From Moorella mulderi DSM 14980 (GTDB lineage: Bacteria > Bacillota > DSM-521 > Neomoorellales > Neomoorellaceae): DNA of 64,000 nucleotides. Both the position numbers and the translations under genes were made by a program. Below the pieces are notes generated by a model. That model made no database searches and was not told the DNA's origin. It saw only the letters and a list, made by a program, of their open reading frames with translations. This document shows, one piece after another, positions 55,789-63,849 of the stretch (the first letter of the stretch is position 1; each line of letters begins with the position of its first letter). The stretch is from positions 301,687 through 365,686 of the forward strand of contig NZ_LTBC01000003.1 in the NCBI RefSeq assembly GCF_001594015.1. Direction: 5' to 3'.

Positions 55789-56250
55789 TTACCCGTGCTT
55801 TACCTCCCAGGAGTAGGGGATGGCCGGGTCGTTGTAGGGCCGGCGGTACTCGTCCGGCTGCTGATAGTTGTAGAGCTCGGTGGGGAAATTGACGATTAAA
55901 GCCGTCTCCGGTCCTTCGGCGGTGAAGCCGTGGTAGACCAGGGGCGGGATTTTTAAGAGCACCGGGTTTAAGTAGCCGATGTGAAACTCGTTGACCAGCC
56001 CCCTGGTGGGGCTGCCTTCCCGGTCGTCGTAGAGGACCACCCGGGCCATGCCGCTGACGCAGACAAAATGGTCCCACTGCAGTTTATGATAGTGCCAGGC
56101 TTTGATGACGCCGGGGTAGCAGGCGGTGATGTAGGCCTGGCCGAACTGCATGAATTCTTCCCAGTCGCGGCGCAGCATCTCCATGAGGTAACCCCGGCTG
56201 TCGGGGATGAGGCGCAGCTGCCGCAATTTTACGCCGTCGATAAGTTCCAT
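55789..56250 (-). CDS. rmlC: dTDP-4-dehydrorhamnose 3,5-epimerase family protein
   Basis: 153 residues. RLIPDSRGYLMEMLRRDW, AWHYHKLQWDHFVCVSG and GYLNPVLLKIPPLVYHGF follow the RmlC cupin. The usual RGxHxQ is WHYHKLQ here, as in shorter family members, so the exact reaction is slightly uncertain. The context between rmlA and rmlD supports RmlC. Confidence 0.8.
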   Translation of the reverse strand: MELIDGVKLRQLRLIPDSRGYLMEMLRRDWEEFMQFGQAYITACYPGVIKAWHYHKLQWDHFVCVSGMARVVLYDDREGSPTRGLVNEFHIGYLNPVLLKIPPLVYHGFTAEGPETALIVNFPTELYNYQQPDEYRRPYNDPAIPYSWEVKHG

Positions 56251-56276
56251 AATTCTATCCTTCTTTCTTTCCGAAT

Positions 56277-57344
56277 TTAAACAGCGACTTCCGCGTCGTC
56301 CCCCAGGAAGAGGCGCAGGGCCTGGCGGCCGTCGGCGGCGCGGCGGACGCGGGTGTTGCGGCCGATGAGGCTGTCCTCAATGCGGGGGATGTCGCTTAAA
56401 ATACACCCTTCCAGGACCACGGAGTGCTCCAGGCCCACCCTGGTCAGGGTGCTGCCGTCGCCGATGGCCGTGAAAGGGCCGATGAAGCAGTCTTCCAGGG
56501 TAACGCCTTTGCCGATGACCACCGGCCCGCGGATGGTGGTGTTCTTTACCTTGCTGCCGGGGCCGATGGCGACCCTGCCGGCGATATGGCTCCCGGCGTC
56601 GACTTCTCCTTCTATGGCGGTGCGGGCGTAGGCATCCAGGACGGCGCGGTTGGCTTCCAGGATGTCGTCCTTCTTGCCGGTATCCAGCCACCAGCCTTCC
56701 ACCCGGCGGGCCAGGACCCGGCCGCCGGACTGGAGGAGCTCCTGGATGGCGTCGGTGATCTCCAGCTCGCCCCGCCAGGAGGGGCGGATATTGGCTATGG
56801 CCCGGTGGATGGCCGGGGTGAAAAGGTAGATGCCTACCAGGGCCAGGTTGCTGGGCGGGTCTTTGGGTTTCTCAATGAGGCGAGTCACCCGGCCTTCCCC
56901 GTCCAGGACGGCCACGCCGAAGGCCCTGGGGTCGGGGACTTCCTTCAGCAGGATGGCGGCGTCGGCGGCTTCTTTCTGGAAGGCCTCTACCAGGCCGGTC
57001 ACGCCGTCCTGGATGAGGTTGTCCCCCAGGAACATGAGGAAGGGCTCGTCCTTAAGAAAATCGCGGGCCGTAAGTACCGCGTGGGCCAGCCCCAGCGGCT
57101 TTTCCTGGAGTATGTACGTTACCTGCGCGCCGAAGCGGCTGCCGTCGCCCACCGCCTGGCGCACGCTCTCCCCCGTCTCCGGGGAAATGATGATGCCGAT
57201 GTCCCTTATCCCGGCCTGGACGACCTGCTCGATGACAAAAAATAAAATGGGCCGATTGGCCACGGGGATGAGCTGTTTAGTTGTCGTATAAGTGAGGGGG
57301 CGCAGGCGGGTGCCCTTGCCGCCCGAGAGGATGAGGCCTTTCAT
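56277..57344 (-). CDS. rmlA: Glucose-1-phosphate thymidylyltransferase, long form
   Basis: 355 residues. [19 protein letters not shown] (nucleotide site), [25 protein letters not shown] (metal Asp) and [16 protein letters not shown]. The C-terminal 110 residues are a left-handed beta helix ([15 protein letters not shown]), as in the long archaeal and Firmicute type. It starts rhamnose synthesis from glucose-1-phosphate. GC-rich compared with the cargo region. ATG overlaps the end of the PIN gene. Confidence 0.9.
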   Translation of the reverse strand: MKGLILSGGKGTRLRPLTYTTTKQLIPVANRPILFFVIEQVVQAGIRDIGIIISPETGESVRQAVGDGSRFGAQVTYILQEKPLGLAHAVLTARDFLKDEPFLMFLGDNLIQDGVTGLVEAFQKEAADAAILLKEVPDPRAFGVAVLDGEGRVTRLIEKPKDPPSNLALVGIYLFTPAIHRAIANIRPSWRGELEITDAIQELLQSGGRVLARRVEGWWLDTGKKDDILEANRAVLDAYARTAIEGEVDAGSHIAGRVAIGPGSKVKNTTIRGPVVIGKGVTLEDCFIGPFTAIGDGSTLTRVGLEHSVVLEGCILSDIPRIEDSLIGRNTRVRRAADGRQALRLFLGDDAEVAV

Positions 57345-57841
57345 GGGTTAAGTCTCCCAATATCGCCTTTATTATTTTGGCCGGTTTTAGTGTCATTCGG
57401 TACTGTTTCTGACTGTACAAAAGGATTATAGAGGCAAAGCCCGTGCTTAGACAGATGCTTAAAGTCGTCAGTATTGCGTGTCACTAAAGTTCCCGAACAC
57501 ATAATGGCAGTGGCAGCTACAAGAGCGTCAGGTAACTTTAATTTGCGTTTATAATTTTTCCTACTCAGAGCACGTAGTTCGCATGCTTTTAGGGCTATCT
57601 TTGAATCGACGTCAATTATGTCCCCCAGATTTAATAAACGCCTTAAATCTTTTTTATCCTCTTCGGTCAATAGGTGGGAAGAAAATAATTCTGCTTCAAC
57701 AATTACCGAATAAAATACCTGAACCTCTTCTACTTCAACTTTCTCCATAAAATTAACGGCTTCAGCAACGCCTTGCATGGTATCAATGATGATATTGGTA
57801 TCTATAACATATTTATTCAAGGCTTGTTCCCGGGCGGTCAT
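57341..57841 (-). CDS. PIN-domain toxin (VapC-like)
   Basis: 166 residues. [16 protein letters not shown] (first Asp), [23 protein letters not shown] and [12 protein letters not shown] give the PIN acidic residues. After LYNPF, the end of the related gene at 19127, an extra 27 residues ([12 protein letters not shown]...) run to a TGA that overlaps the rmlA start, so the C-terminus was extended by a junction. Probably a ribonuclease. Its antitoxin gene upstream lacks its N-terminus. Confidence 0.8.
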   Translation of the reverse strand: MTAREQALNKYVIDTNIIIDTMQGVAEAVNFMEKVEVEEVQVFYSVIVEAELFSSHLLTEEDKKDLRRLLNLGDIIDVDSKIALKACELRALSRKNYKRKLKLPDALVAATAIMCSGTLVTRNTDDFKHLSKHGLCLYNPFVQSETVPNDTKTGQNNKGDIGRLNP

Positions 57842-58013
57842 CTTCGTCCTCCCGAATTTTCAAAAGATCGTCGACCAGGTCACGACGATCTTTCCATTTC
57901 CCGGCAACAGCCCTCACTACCCCTTCCTGTTGCCGTTTATTAACAACTCTGATAATGATTTTGTTGGTAGCAGGGATAATCGGTAACACTGGGACCGCCT
58001 CACAAAATACCAT
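57813..58013 (-). pseudogene. AbrB-like antitoxin lacking its N-terminal DNA-binding half
   Basis: The frame has the second half of the antitoxin seen at 19533-19802 (LPIIPATNKIIIRVVNK, then [11 protein letters not shown]), but residues 1-30 with the AbrB fold are replaced by a few codons from a neighbouring duplicated block starting near 58009. It keeps the toxin-binding tail and may still neutralise the PIN toxin, but not bind DNA. Confidence 0.6.
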
Positions 58014-58060
58014 TATATGTTACTATGAGTGCCTTTTAATTTCTTTATACTCTCTTATCT

Positions 58061-58576
58061 CTACAATCGGTCGATTATATTCACCACTTCAATTCCCTGC
58101 AATACTACGTACTCTTCCCCGGCCTGCCAGGTGATTACCAGGGTGTTGCGGCCGTCTATACCGGCCAGGTCTGCAGCGCAGGAAGCGGTGGCGTGCTTTA
58201 TATGTAAATTCCCGGCGGCGATTTTCAGAATCTCCAGCACTTCGTCGCGGGGACCGTAGAAGATTATTCTTTCCACCGGCTCCGGCCTCTCTGCCACTAC
58301 TTCGGCCAGCACCCGGCCGGTCTTGACGATCTGCCGGTAGGTGCTTTGCATGTACTGGTAGGCGAGGCGGGTTTTCTCGGCCATGCCCTGGGGGGTGAGG
58401 ATGTAGCGCAGGCTGCGGCCGTTGACCTTTTCCAGCTTGACCAGGCCTTTGCGCACCATTTTCTTCAGGAGCAGGTTGACCCCGCCGACGGAAAGGCCGG
58501 TGTAACGGGCGATGTCGCGCTGGGTGAGCTTGTCGTTTCTTTGCAAGCAATCCAGGACTGCGTAATGGCTATCCAT
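58061..58576 (-). CDS. Winged-helix (MarR/ArsR-type) regulator of the polysaccharide cluster
   Basis: 171 residues. LTQRDIARYTGLSVGGVNLLLKKMVRKGLVKLEK is a winged helix-turn-helix; the C-terminal 80 residues (VERIIFYGPRDEVLEILKIAA, then LVITWQAGEEYVV) look like a sensor domain with a Rossmann-like edge. It heads the cluster with a good promoter. Many Firmicute capsule loci begin with this type of regulator. A broken copy is at 60665-61065. Confidence 0.75.
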   Translation of the reverse strand: MDSHYAVLDCLQRNDKLTQRDIARYTGLSVGGVNLLLKKMVRKGLVKLEKVNGRSLRYILTPQGMAEKTRLAYQYMQSTYRQIVKTGRVLAEVVAERPEPVERIIFYGPRDEVLEILKIAAGNLHIKHATASCAADLAGIDGRNTLVITWQAGEEYVVLQGIEVVNIIDRL

Positions 58577-58630
58577 GCCGGCTGCTCCATTATATTTATT
58601 TCGACATATCTTATGCTTACTTTATGAACA

Positions 58631-58659
58631 ATAATACCAGCATATGTTAAGCGCGTCAA
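58631..58659 (-). promoter_or_regulatory. Sigma-A-type promoter of the winged-helix regulator
   Basis: TTGACG, 17 bases, then TATTAT on the minus strand, 55 bases before ATG 58576. The same promoter is copied at 61120-61148 before the broken regulator. Confidence 0.7.
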
Positions 58660-58684
58660 TGGATTACAAGGTTAATTTTGTATA

Positions 58685-58755
58685 ATGGCTGCGTAGCGCA
58701 GTGCCGCCAGGATATCTTCTTTTTTCACAACAATACTATTTGATAAGCACACTAT
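58685..58755 (-). pseudogene. DUF433-gene fragment
   Basis: A 38-base piece matching the DUF433 gene at 62577-62615 (KKEDILAALRYA) is followed by sequence like that gene's upstream region (CACAACAATA-TATTTGATAAG). A deletion links the two. Confidence 0.6.
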
Positions 58756-58821
58756 CTTCAATTTTATCTTTTCTTTGAAGCTGTTTCTCAACTTCTTCGC
58801 GTTTGCGAGGGGACAAATTAT

Positions 58822-59058
58822 CTACTCCTCCTTAAAAAGTTCTTTTAATTCCCTCTTCAGGCTCCTGGCGTCTTCTGATAACTGGTCATCTGGCGCACAG
58901 GCATGTTCCAACCAGAGCCAGGCTAAATCGTCCTGGAGGGCTTCAATAGCTTCTTCTTTTGTTGCTCCTGTCGCTATAATGCCAAATTGCGGCATCTCGA
59001 TAATAACCTCTTGATTTTCGAAAATAGGGACTACCTCTACAGGCCTAATCGCTTGCAA
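58822..59058 (-). CDS. HicB-like small protein
   Basis: 78 residues. VPIFENQEVIIEMPQFGIIATGATKEEAIEALQDDLAWL follows the HicB partial RNase-H-like fold (strand, Gly/Ala turn, EEAIxxxxxxL helix). No HicA toxin lies next to it. Function as antitoxin is inferred. Confidence 0.5.
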   Translation of the reverse strand: MQAIRPVEVVPIFENQEVIIEMPQFGIIATGATKEEAIEALQDDLAWLWLEHACAPDDQLSEDARSLKRELKELFKEE

Positions 59059-59157
59059 GGTGACTTTCGGAGTAGAAACCTGTACTAGTTGTAGAGGTGA
59101 AAAATCTAATTCCTTATTTCACTAACATGGACTATCTTGGTTGGTTCGCCGTTCTCA

Positions 59158-59382
59158 TCAAGCTGAACTTGCTTTTTCCGCAACCCGGCGCAACTCGCAG
59201 GCCTCTTGTATCTCCGGTGGGATCCTAGTTCTTACCCGAATATCCTTACCTAATTCAGCCAGCCCTATATAATAGAACGTTTCCTGAATCCCATTTAAAA
59301 TAGTTGCCAAAAGCCGAAAGGGTATCATAGAATCATGTATATTGGGGCCATCTATTTTAACTATGAGCTGCCTCTCTGCCAC
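59158..59382 (-). CDS. Small hypothetical protein, probably frameshifted at its 3' end
   Basis: 74 residues, start ATG 59382 with GGAGGG upstream. The beta-alpha sequence LIVKIDGPNIHDSMIPFRLL was not recognised. After AEKASSA* another frame continues VQLDENGEPTKIVHVSEI, which reads like the natural C-terminus, so a one-base change probably broke it. Confidence 0.4.
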   Translation of the reverse strand: MAERQLIVKIDGPNIHDSMIPFRLLATILNGIQETFYYIGLAELGKDIRVRTRIPPEIQEACELRRVAEKASSA

Positions 59383-59490
59383 CGGCGACCCTCCTTTCCT
59401 TAAATCTTAATCATCTTGCGTGGGAATGAGAGCTGCTCTCTTTCTTTTATTGGATAAGTGCACTATCTTTAATTTTCTTCTCACCTAAAT

Positions 59491-59602
59491 AATGCTTAAG
59501 GGCGTCCTACCAGTGAGGCAGAGGGTAGCCAATGGTTTCCTTTAACGGGAAAGGGTCCAGCACCGAATAAGCCGGGCGCGGGAATCCGGCGGTGGTAACG
59601 GG
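59491..59602 (-). pseudogene. rmlD: rmlD 3' remnant
   Basis: About 110 bases match the end of rmlD (54950-55065), including GGGTAGCCAATGGTTTC on the plus strand, with a small deletion and several changes. It is followed by short pieces resembling PIN-gene sequence (TTGCGTGTCATTAAAAC), so the place is a scrambled junction. Confidence 0.75.
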
Positions 59603-59651
59603 TTGCGTGTCATTAAAACGGTTTCTTGAACGCCTTGCATAAACCCGACCT

Positions 59652-60191
59652 TCACTTTAGCAGAACAGTAACAACCATTGCAGCTATACCCAGGATCGTA
59701 GCTATAGCCATCCCTATTATCCAGCGGCGGGTCTCCTCGTTATCCGAACGTATAGCCTGCATGTCGGCCCTGATGGTCTGAACCTCTGCGTGCCGCTGAT
59801 TATCGCGGTCGCGGATTTCACCCAGGGTCTGGCTCACCATAGCGGCAATACGCTCCTCGGTAGCTTGCAGCGATTGCTTGATTTCGCCGATATCACGGTC
59901 CAGCTTATCGAGATATTTCTCCTGCCAGTCCACCTGAGTCTCCCCTTCCCGGGTAACGGCTGTTTCATTAATTGCCTGCGCCGTTTGGACAATTCTTTGC
60001 ATTAGTTCGTTTCTTAGATTCTCCTGTCTCTCAGAAACTCTTGGTACGAATACAATCCTATCGAGGAATGCCTCTTTTATAATATTCCCAATGGGCAGTC
60101 CAGCATCATTGACGGTAATATCACGGGGCGTTTGTTCAAAAGTAGTCTGATCTCCGCCGGGGAATTGGATTGTGTTATTTTTCTGAATCAA
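59652..60191 (-). CDS. Coiled-coil protein with a C-terminal membrane anchor
   Basis: 179 residues. Long heptad-like middle (YLDKLDRDIGEIKQSLQATEE and on to RADMQAIRSDNEETRR) and a single C-terminal span IIGMAIATILGIAAMVVTVLL. Overlaps the upstream gene by 17 bases. No family assigned; might be the membrane partner in a two-gene conflict system. Confidence 0.6.
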   Translation of the reverse strand: MIQKNNTIQFPGGDQTTFEQTPRDITVNDAGLPIGNIIKEAFLDRIVFVPRVSERQENLRNELMQRIVQTAQAINETAVTREGETQVDWQEKYLDKLDRDIGEIKQSLQATEERIAAMVSQTLGEIRDRDNQRHAEVQTIRADMQAIRSDNEETRRWIIGMAIATILGIAAMVVTVLLK

Positions 60192-60525
60192 TAGCCTTTT
60201 TCCCTCCCATTATAGTTTGGGCGGCAGCTACTACATCAGAGGCCCGTTCGGAGATAAGTTTATTAAGCATATCCCATATACGTATCAGATGTGGCCAAGA
60301 CACAACCACGCGGCTAACGATACGCCCATTCGGCATATACTGGACGCCAGGAATAGGGGGCTTAGTTTCTGTTCGGTTTGCTGCCTCGGCTTCTGGATAT
60401 CGTTGAATAAAGGTTAGAATAACCCTTTCCGCGTTAGCGTCAACTCTTACAATATCGGCAAACTCTAATCGCATGGCGTGCTCGTCCGCATACATTGCCA
60501 GGTTGGCGTCTTTTTGTTCTTCCAC
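60175..60525 (-). CDS. DUF3467-like small protein
   Basis: 116 residues. ADEHAMRLEFADIVRVDANAERVILTF and VSRVVVSWPHLIRIWDMLNKLI follow DUF3467 wording (strand pair, then VVxSPxxxxxxLxxL). Paired with the coiled-coil membrane gene. Function unknown. Confidence 0.5.
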   Translation of the reverse strand: MEEQKDANLAMYADEHAMRLEFADIVRVDANAERVILTFIQRYPEAEAANRTETKPPIPGVQYMPNGRIVSRVVVSWPHLIRIWDMLNKLISERASDVVAAAQTIMGGKKAIDSEK

Positions 60526-60664
60526 CCGCTAACCCTCCCCTCAACAAAGAATCTAAAAGAGCATACTAAAAAGCCCTCTGCTTAAATAGTTCTACTACCG
60601 CTAGTAATTAATACCATTTTATGTAACTATGAGTGTCTATTATTTTTTTCCTACTCCCTAATCC

Positions 60665-61065
60665 CTACAATCGGGGGATTATATTCACCACTTCTATCCC
60701 CGGGGGCTGGTATTCTTCCCCGGCCTGCCAGGTGATTACCAGGGTGTTGCGGCCGTCTATACCGGCCAGGTCTGCAGCGCAGGAAGCGGTGGGGCCAGCA
60801 CCCGGCCGGTCTTGACGATCTGCCGGTAGGTGCTTTGCATGTACTGGTAGGCGAGCCGGGTTTTCTCGGCCATGCCCTGGGGGGTGAGGATGTAGTGCAG
60901 GCTGCGGCCGTTGACCTTTTCCAGCTTGACCAGGCCTTTGCGCACCATTTTCTTCAGGAGCAGGTTGACCCCGCCGACGGAAAGGCCGGTGTGGCGGGCG
61001 ATGTCGCGCTGGGTGAGCTTGTCGTTTCTTTACAAGCAGTCCAGGACTGCGTAATGGCTATCCAT
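60665..61065 (-). pseudogene. Broken copy of the winged-helix regulator
   Basis: Corresponds to 58061-58576 with the same start, but the codon for Gln 13 is TAA and about 35 codons are deleted between KTGRVL and TASCAAD. Promoter and 3' flank are also copied, so the duplicated block extends over about 600 bases. Confidence 0.85.
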
Positions 61066-61119
61066 GCCGGCTGCTCCATTATATTTATTTCGACATATCT
61101 TATGCTTACTTTATGAACA

Positions 61120-61148
61120 ATAATACCAGCATATGTTAAGCGCGTCAA
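61120..61148 (-). promoter_or_regulatory. Duplicated promoter before the broken regulator
   Basis: Same TTGACG-17-TATTAT as at 58631-58659. Confidence 0.6.
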
Positions 61149-61159
61149 TGGATTACATG

Positions 61160-61240
61160 GTCAATCGATGTTGTATATGAAAGGCCTGCAAAACCGCCCT
61201 TATTTGTTCTTCCACCAGTAAATTGGCTGCGTAGCGCAGT
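61160..61240 (-). pseudogene. Fused DUF433/DUF5615 fragments
   Basis: ALRYAANLLVEEQIRAV, the end of the DUF433 protein, runs straight into QAFHIQHRLTM, a piece of the DUF5615 region seen at 62430-62470. Confidence 0.6.
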
Positions 61241-61369
61241 GCCGCCCTTTGTAACCCATTTGCTGCAGGGCTTCCGGGGCGGATTGGGGCGGGTCCTAAC
61301 AAAGCCTCATTTTTTTGCCTGAAGTGGCCATTCTGAGGGTATTTGATCCAATAGAAAACGCCCGCTATT

Positions 61370-61736
61370 ACAAACTTCAATTATTTCGGGGTCCCTTGTA
61401 ACTATTGCACCCCCTGTTTCCCGGGCCAGTGCCAGGGCAAAAGCATCGGCGTAAGAGACCCTGTATGCGCCTTTTAGTTTCGCTGCTTCCCAGATACGTG
61501 TATTAGATGCCGGGATTACCCGCCAGAGAAAGATTTTCTTTTTAACGTCCATTAAAAAGGAGGCCGCCTCTTTGCTATGCCCACTCTTAACAAGGCGGTA
61601 AAAGATTTCCCCAATATTAATGGCTGATATCTGGATCTTAATTACTTCTTTTTCGGCCTGGTCAGATGCTCAATGTAAGATGAACCGGGTTCTTCTTGCA
61701 TCCAGCATAAGACGGCATAGGCATCAAATATCTTCA
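61370..61736 (-). pseudogene. PIN-domain toxin relic
   Basis: The start IFDAYAVLCWMQEEPGS (overlapping the antitoxin end) breaks at a stop; later frames give YRVSYADAFALALARETGG and IVTRDPEI, the second half of a PIN domain. At least one frameshift and a stop separate the parts. Confidence 0.7.
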
Positions 61737-61978
61737 CCATCTCGGTCTACCTCTTGCCTGTGTTCCTCCAGATGTTCTTCCAATACCCGCTTCCCGCGCA
61801 GGGCACCACGCCAGCGACGCCAGGTAGCCGTCCTGGTTTTCTGGTAAACAGGTTCAAGGATTATCTTACCCCCTACCAACTCCACCTTTAGTTCTCCTCC
61901 ACGTTTCAAGGCGAGCTCTTCTCTAATATTTTTCGGCAGTACCAGTTGCCTTTTGGAAGATAACCTGGCTATTTCCAT
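61724..61978 (-). CDS. AbrB-family antitoxin
   Basis: 84 residues. IARLSSKRQLVLPKNIREEL is the AbrB/MazE N-terminal swapped hairpin. C-terminus is charged (LEEHLEEHRQEVDRDGED). Its PIN partner downstream is decayed, so it is an orphan. Good ribosome site AGGAGG before ATG 61978. Confidence 0.8.
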   Translation of the reverse strand: MEIARLSSKRQLVLPKNIREELALKRGGELKVELVGGKIILEPVYQKTRTATWRRWRGALRGKRVLEEHLEEHRQEVDRDGEDI

Positions 61979-62018
61979 AACAAAAGCCTCCTTTCTTACG
62001 CCTATTGTAAGACATTAG

Positions 62019-62141
62019 ATCGGCAACTATGGGTTCCCCATGGTCATCGCCTTTTACCTCTTAGTGAGAGTCGAGAAAAAGCTTGATGACCTGACGGTGG
62101 CTATAAACGAGCTGGCCCGAACCCTGAAACCCCCCGGCTGA
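62019..62141 (+). pseudogene. YvrJ-family remnant
   Basis: Reads GNYGFPMVIAFYLLVRVEKK then LDDLTVAINELARTL, the YvrJ family from near its start to its end, but a TAG directly precedes it and the N-terminal few codons are missing. YvrJ genes usually follow DUF1659/DUF2922 genes; one such gene starts at 63850. Confidence 0.7.
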
Positions 62142-62266
62142 ATTGCCGCTATTCCGAACCGTGATAAATTCCCTTCTTGATTGCCGTCAGATAAAAGGCC
62201 GCTAGAATTGACCTATGACAGCTAGATTACCGCTCGACCACGAGAAAAGCCAAATTTAACATGGAT

Positions 62267-62515
62267 TTATGAGGTTTTTATTCTTCTCTTTCTGATCCTT
62301 ATCTTCCGGGGTTCTATTACGACAATATTCCCTACAATATCATCTTCCCTCAAAATACGGAGGGAAGATAACAAAAGCTCGTTAGTTTGAGTTATTGTAA
62401 ATTTCGTTTGGTATTCTAAGTAGAATAAGACCATAATGGTCAATCGAAGTTGTATATGAAAGTCCTGCAAAACCTACGTCTGCAGTAATTATAGTCGCTT
62501 GTCTCTGGCAAGCAA
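62267..62515 (-). pseudogene. DUF5615 (PIN-like) toxin relic
   Basis: IITADVGFAGLSYTTS and GLILLRIPNE in one frame, then LLSSLRILREDDIVGNIVVIEP in another, which together follow the C-terminal two thirds of DUF5615 proteins. One frameshift and no start. Partner of the intact DUF433 gene. Confidence 0.65.
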
Positions 62516-62538
62516 ATGAGAATATTATGAAAAGCAAT

Positions 62539-62775
62539 TTATGGCACCGCCCTTATTTGTTCTTCCACCAGTATATTAGCTGCGTAGCGCAGTGCCGCCA
62601 GGATATCTTCTTTTTTGAGGTCGTATTCTGCCATAATTTCTTCATAAGTAAGGCCCCCGGCTAATTTGCCTACGATAAGTTCAACCGGTACGCGCGTACC
62701 CTTTATTACCGGCTTACCCCCTTTAATTAACGGGTCAACAATGATGCCCGGCATTACTTCCTGTATCTTTGCCAC
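62539..62775 (-). CDS. DUF433 antitoxin-like protein
   Basis: 78 residues. GIIVDPLIKGGKPVIKGTRV then PVELIVGKLAGGLTYEEI is diagnostic for DUF433, a small winged-helix-like antitoxin partner of DUF5615. GGAGG-type site (GGGAGG) before ATG 62775. The source of fragments at 58685 and 61160. Confidence 0.85.
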   Translation of the reverse strand: MAKIQEVMPGIIVDPLIKGGKPVIKGTRVPVELIVGKLAGGLTYEEIMAEYDLKKEDILAALRYAANILVEEQIRAVP

Positions 62776-62848
62776 CTCCCGTTAACTATTCTACCACAAC
62801 AATATTATTTGATAAGATACTACTTAGCACTTTTATTAAGACCTGTTA

Positions 62849-63217
62849 TTACTTAACCAGTTCTTTGATGAACTTCTCCAATTCTTCCCTGCGCCTGGAA
62901 ACCAGTTTATAGGCCAGCATTCCTTCGCGTTCGGCTATGCCGGCTATGAGGGCGACCTCGATTACCTGCACTTCCGTAACCTTCCATATAATCCGGAGCG
63001 ACCTGTTATTTACATAAACGCTCCGGTATCCTGCCAGGGGCCTGCCGGCCTGGTTTTCCAATTCTTTGCCAAATGCAGAGGGAGCCCGGGATATTTTTTG
63101 CAAGGCTTTAATTACTTTTATCTGCCTGCTTTTATCCAATCCCAGAAAATCTGCTTCAGCCGCGGGAAAAAACTTTACATTGGCCGGTACAAGATCAATC
63201 ATTTTCGAGGTCGACAT
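62849..63217 (-). CDS. RelE/ParE-like toxin
   Basis: 122 residues. VKFFPAAEADFLGLDKSRQ, LENQAGRPLAGYRSVYVNNRSLRIIWKV and VALIAGIAERE follow the RelE fold order, with the basic residues (R, K) in the LAGYRSV and LRIIW strands. Overlaps the antitoxin by 23 bases, toxin second. Longer C-terminus than typical RelE (REELEKFIKELVK). Confidence 0.75.
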   Translation of the reverse strand: MSTSKMIDLVPANVKFFPAAEADFLGLDKSRQIKVIKALQKISRAPSAFGKELENQAGRPLAGYRSVYVNNRSLRIIWKVTEVQVIEVALIAGIAEREGMLAYKLVSRRREELEKFIKELVK

Positions 63218-63563
63218 CAGGAGCAGCCTCCAGATCCTCCGCGGTTATACCGGCCTTTTTAATTACTTCAGCAAGGGGCACCAAAGCCTGGCCGCCCTTT
63301 TCATTTTCGAGGATACGGCACAGTAGTTCCAATTTTAGTTCCAGTTCCGCGGCTTCAGCAACCTTTTCCCAGAGTTTTTTAAAATTATCATAGCTTAAAA
63401 TAGTTGCCCTGGGTTCGGAACCGGAAAACATCATTAAAAAGGGCATCTCATGCAATTTTGGTTCTACGACACTGCGCCATTTGCGCTGTAAATCGCTGAT
63501 GGTAACAATCTGGTCGCTGGAGAAAAGCGGCTTACCTTTCATAACCGGTACGAAGCCTCCCAC
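63195..63563 (-). CDS. Phd/YefM-like antitoxin
   Basis: 122 residues from GTG 63563 behind GGAGG. VTISDLQRKWRSVVEPKL and MFSGSEPRATILSYDNFKKLWE have the Phd layout (N-terminal strand-helix, then a strand and helix with YDxFxxL). Acidic tail LEAAPDVDLEND likely binds the toxin. Confidence 0.65.
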   Translation of the reverse strand: MGGFVPVMKGKPLFSSDQIVTISDLQRKWRSVVEPKLHEMPFLMMFSGSEPRATILSYDNFKKLWEKVAEAAELELKLELLCRILENEKGGQALVPLAEVIKKAGITAEDLEAAPDVDLEND

Positions 63564-63593
63564 TGAAAAATCCTCCTTTCTATATGATATGCC

Positions 63594-63605
63594 TTTACGC
63601 GTAAA
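63594..63605. promoter_or_regulatory. Palindrome before the toxin-antitoxin pair
   Basis: TTTACGCGTAAA is a perfect 12-bp palindrome 31 bases upstream of the antitoxin start, as expected for an autoregulatory operator. TTGACT at about 63660 could be a -35, with no clear -10. Confidence 0.4.
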
Positions 63606-63849
63606 TAAATGCGTTATTATTTTCGTTTAAATCATCGCGTATTTGGACGTGAAAGTCAAGAACAATAAATATTAAGGTAATCCACCTGGTACGATATTCC
63701 TGCTTTCGTTTTTATGCTTTATTGGCTTTCCTTAGCAGCCGGTATTAGCGGTTAACGACAGGTTTTAGCTCGTAATCGTATGCAAACATTAGTTCGTTTT
63801 TTACGGGCAACCATGCTATGCTATGGCTGTCCGAAGGGAGGTGAAAAAA
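63606..63849. other. Divergent intergenic region
   Basis: No gene seen. Holds upstream signals of the antitoxin (leftward) and of the DUF1659 gene (rightward), which has an AGGGAGGTGA ribosome site. Confidence 0.4.

Noticed and set aside
54917..56077. A longer RmlD fused to an Arg/Pro-rich N-terminal domain
   Set aside because: The extra 102 codons are the alternate frame of rmlC; the conserved RmlD start lies at 55771.
56424..57245. Long plus-strand ORFs opposite rmlA
   Set aside because: They are antisense shadows of a GC-rich gene, with Gly/Ala/Asp-rich low-complexity translations and no ribosome sites.
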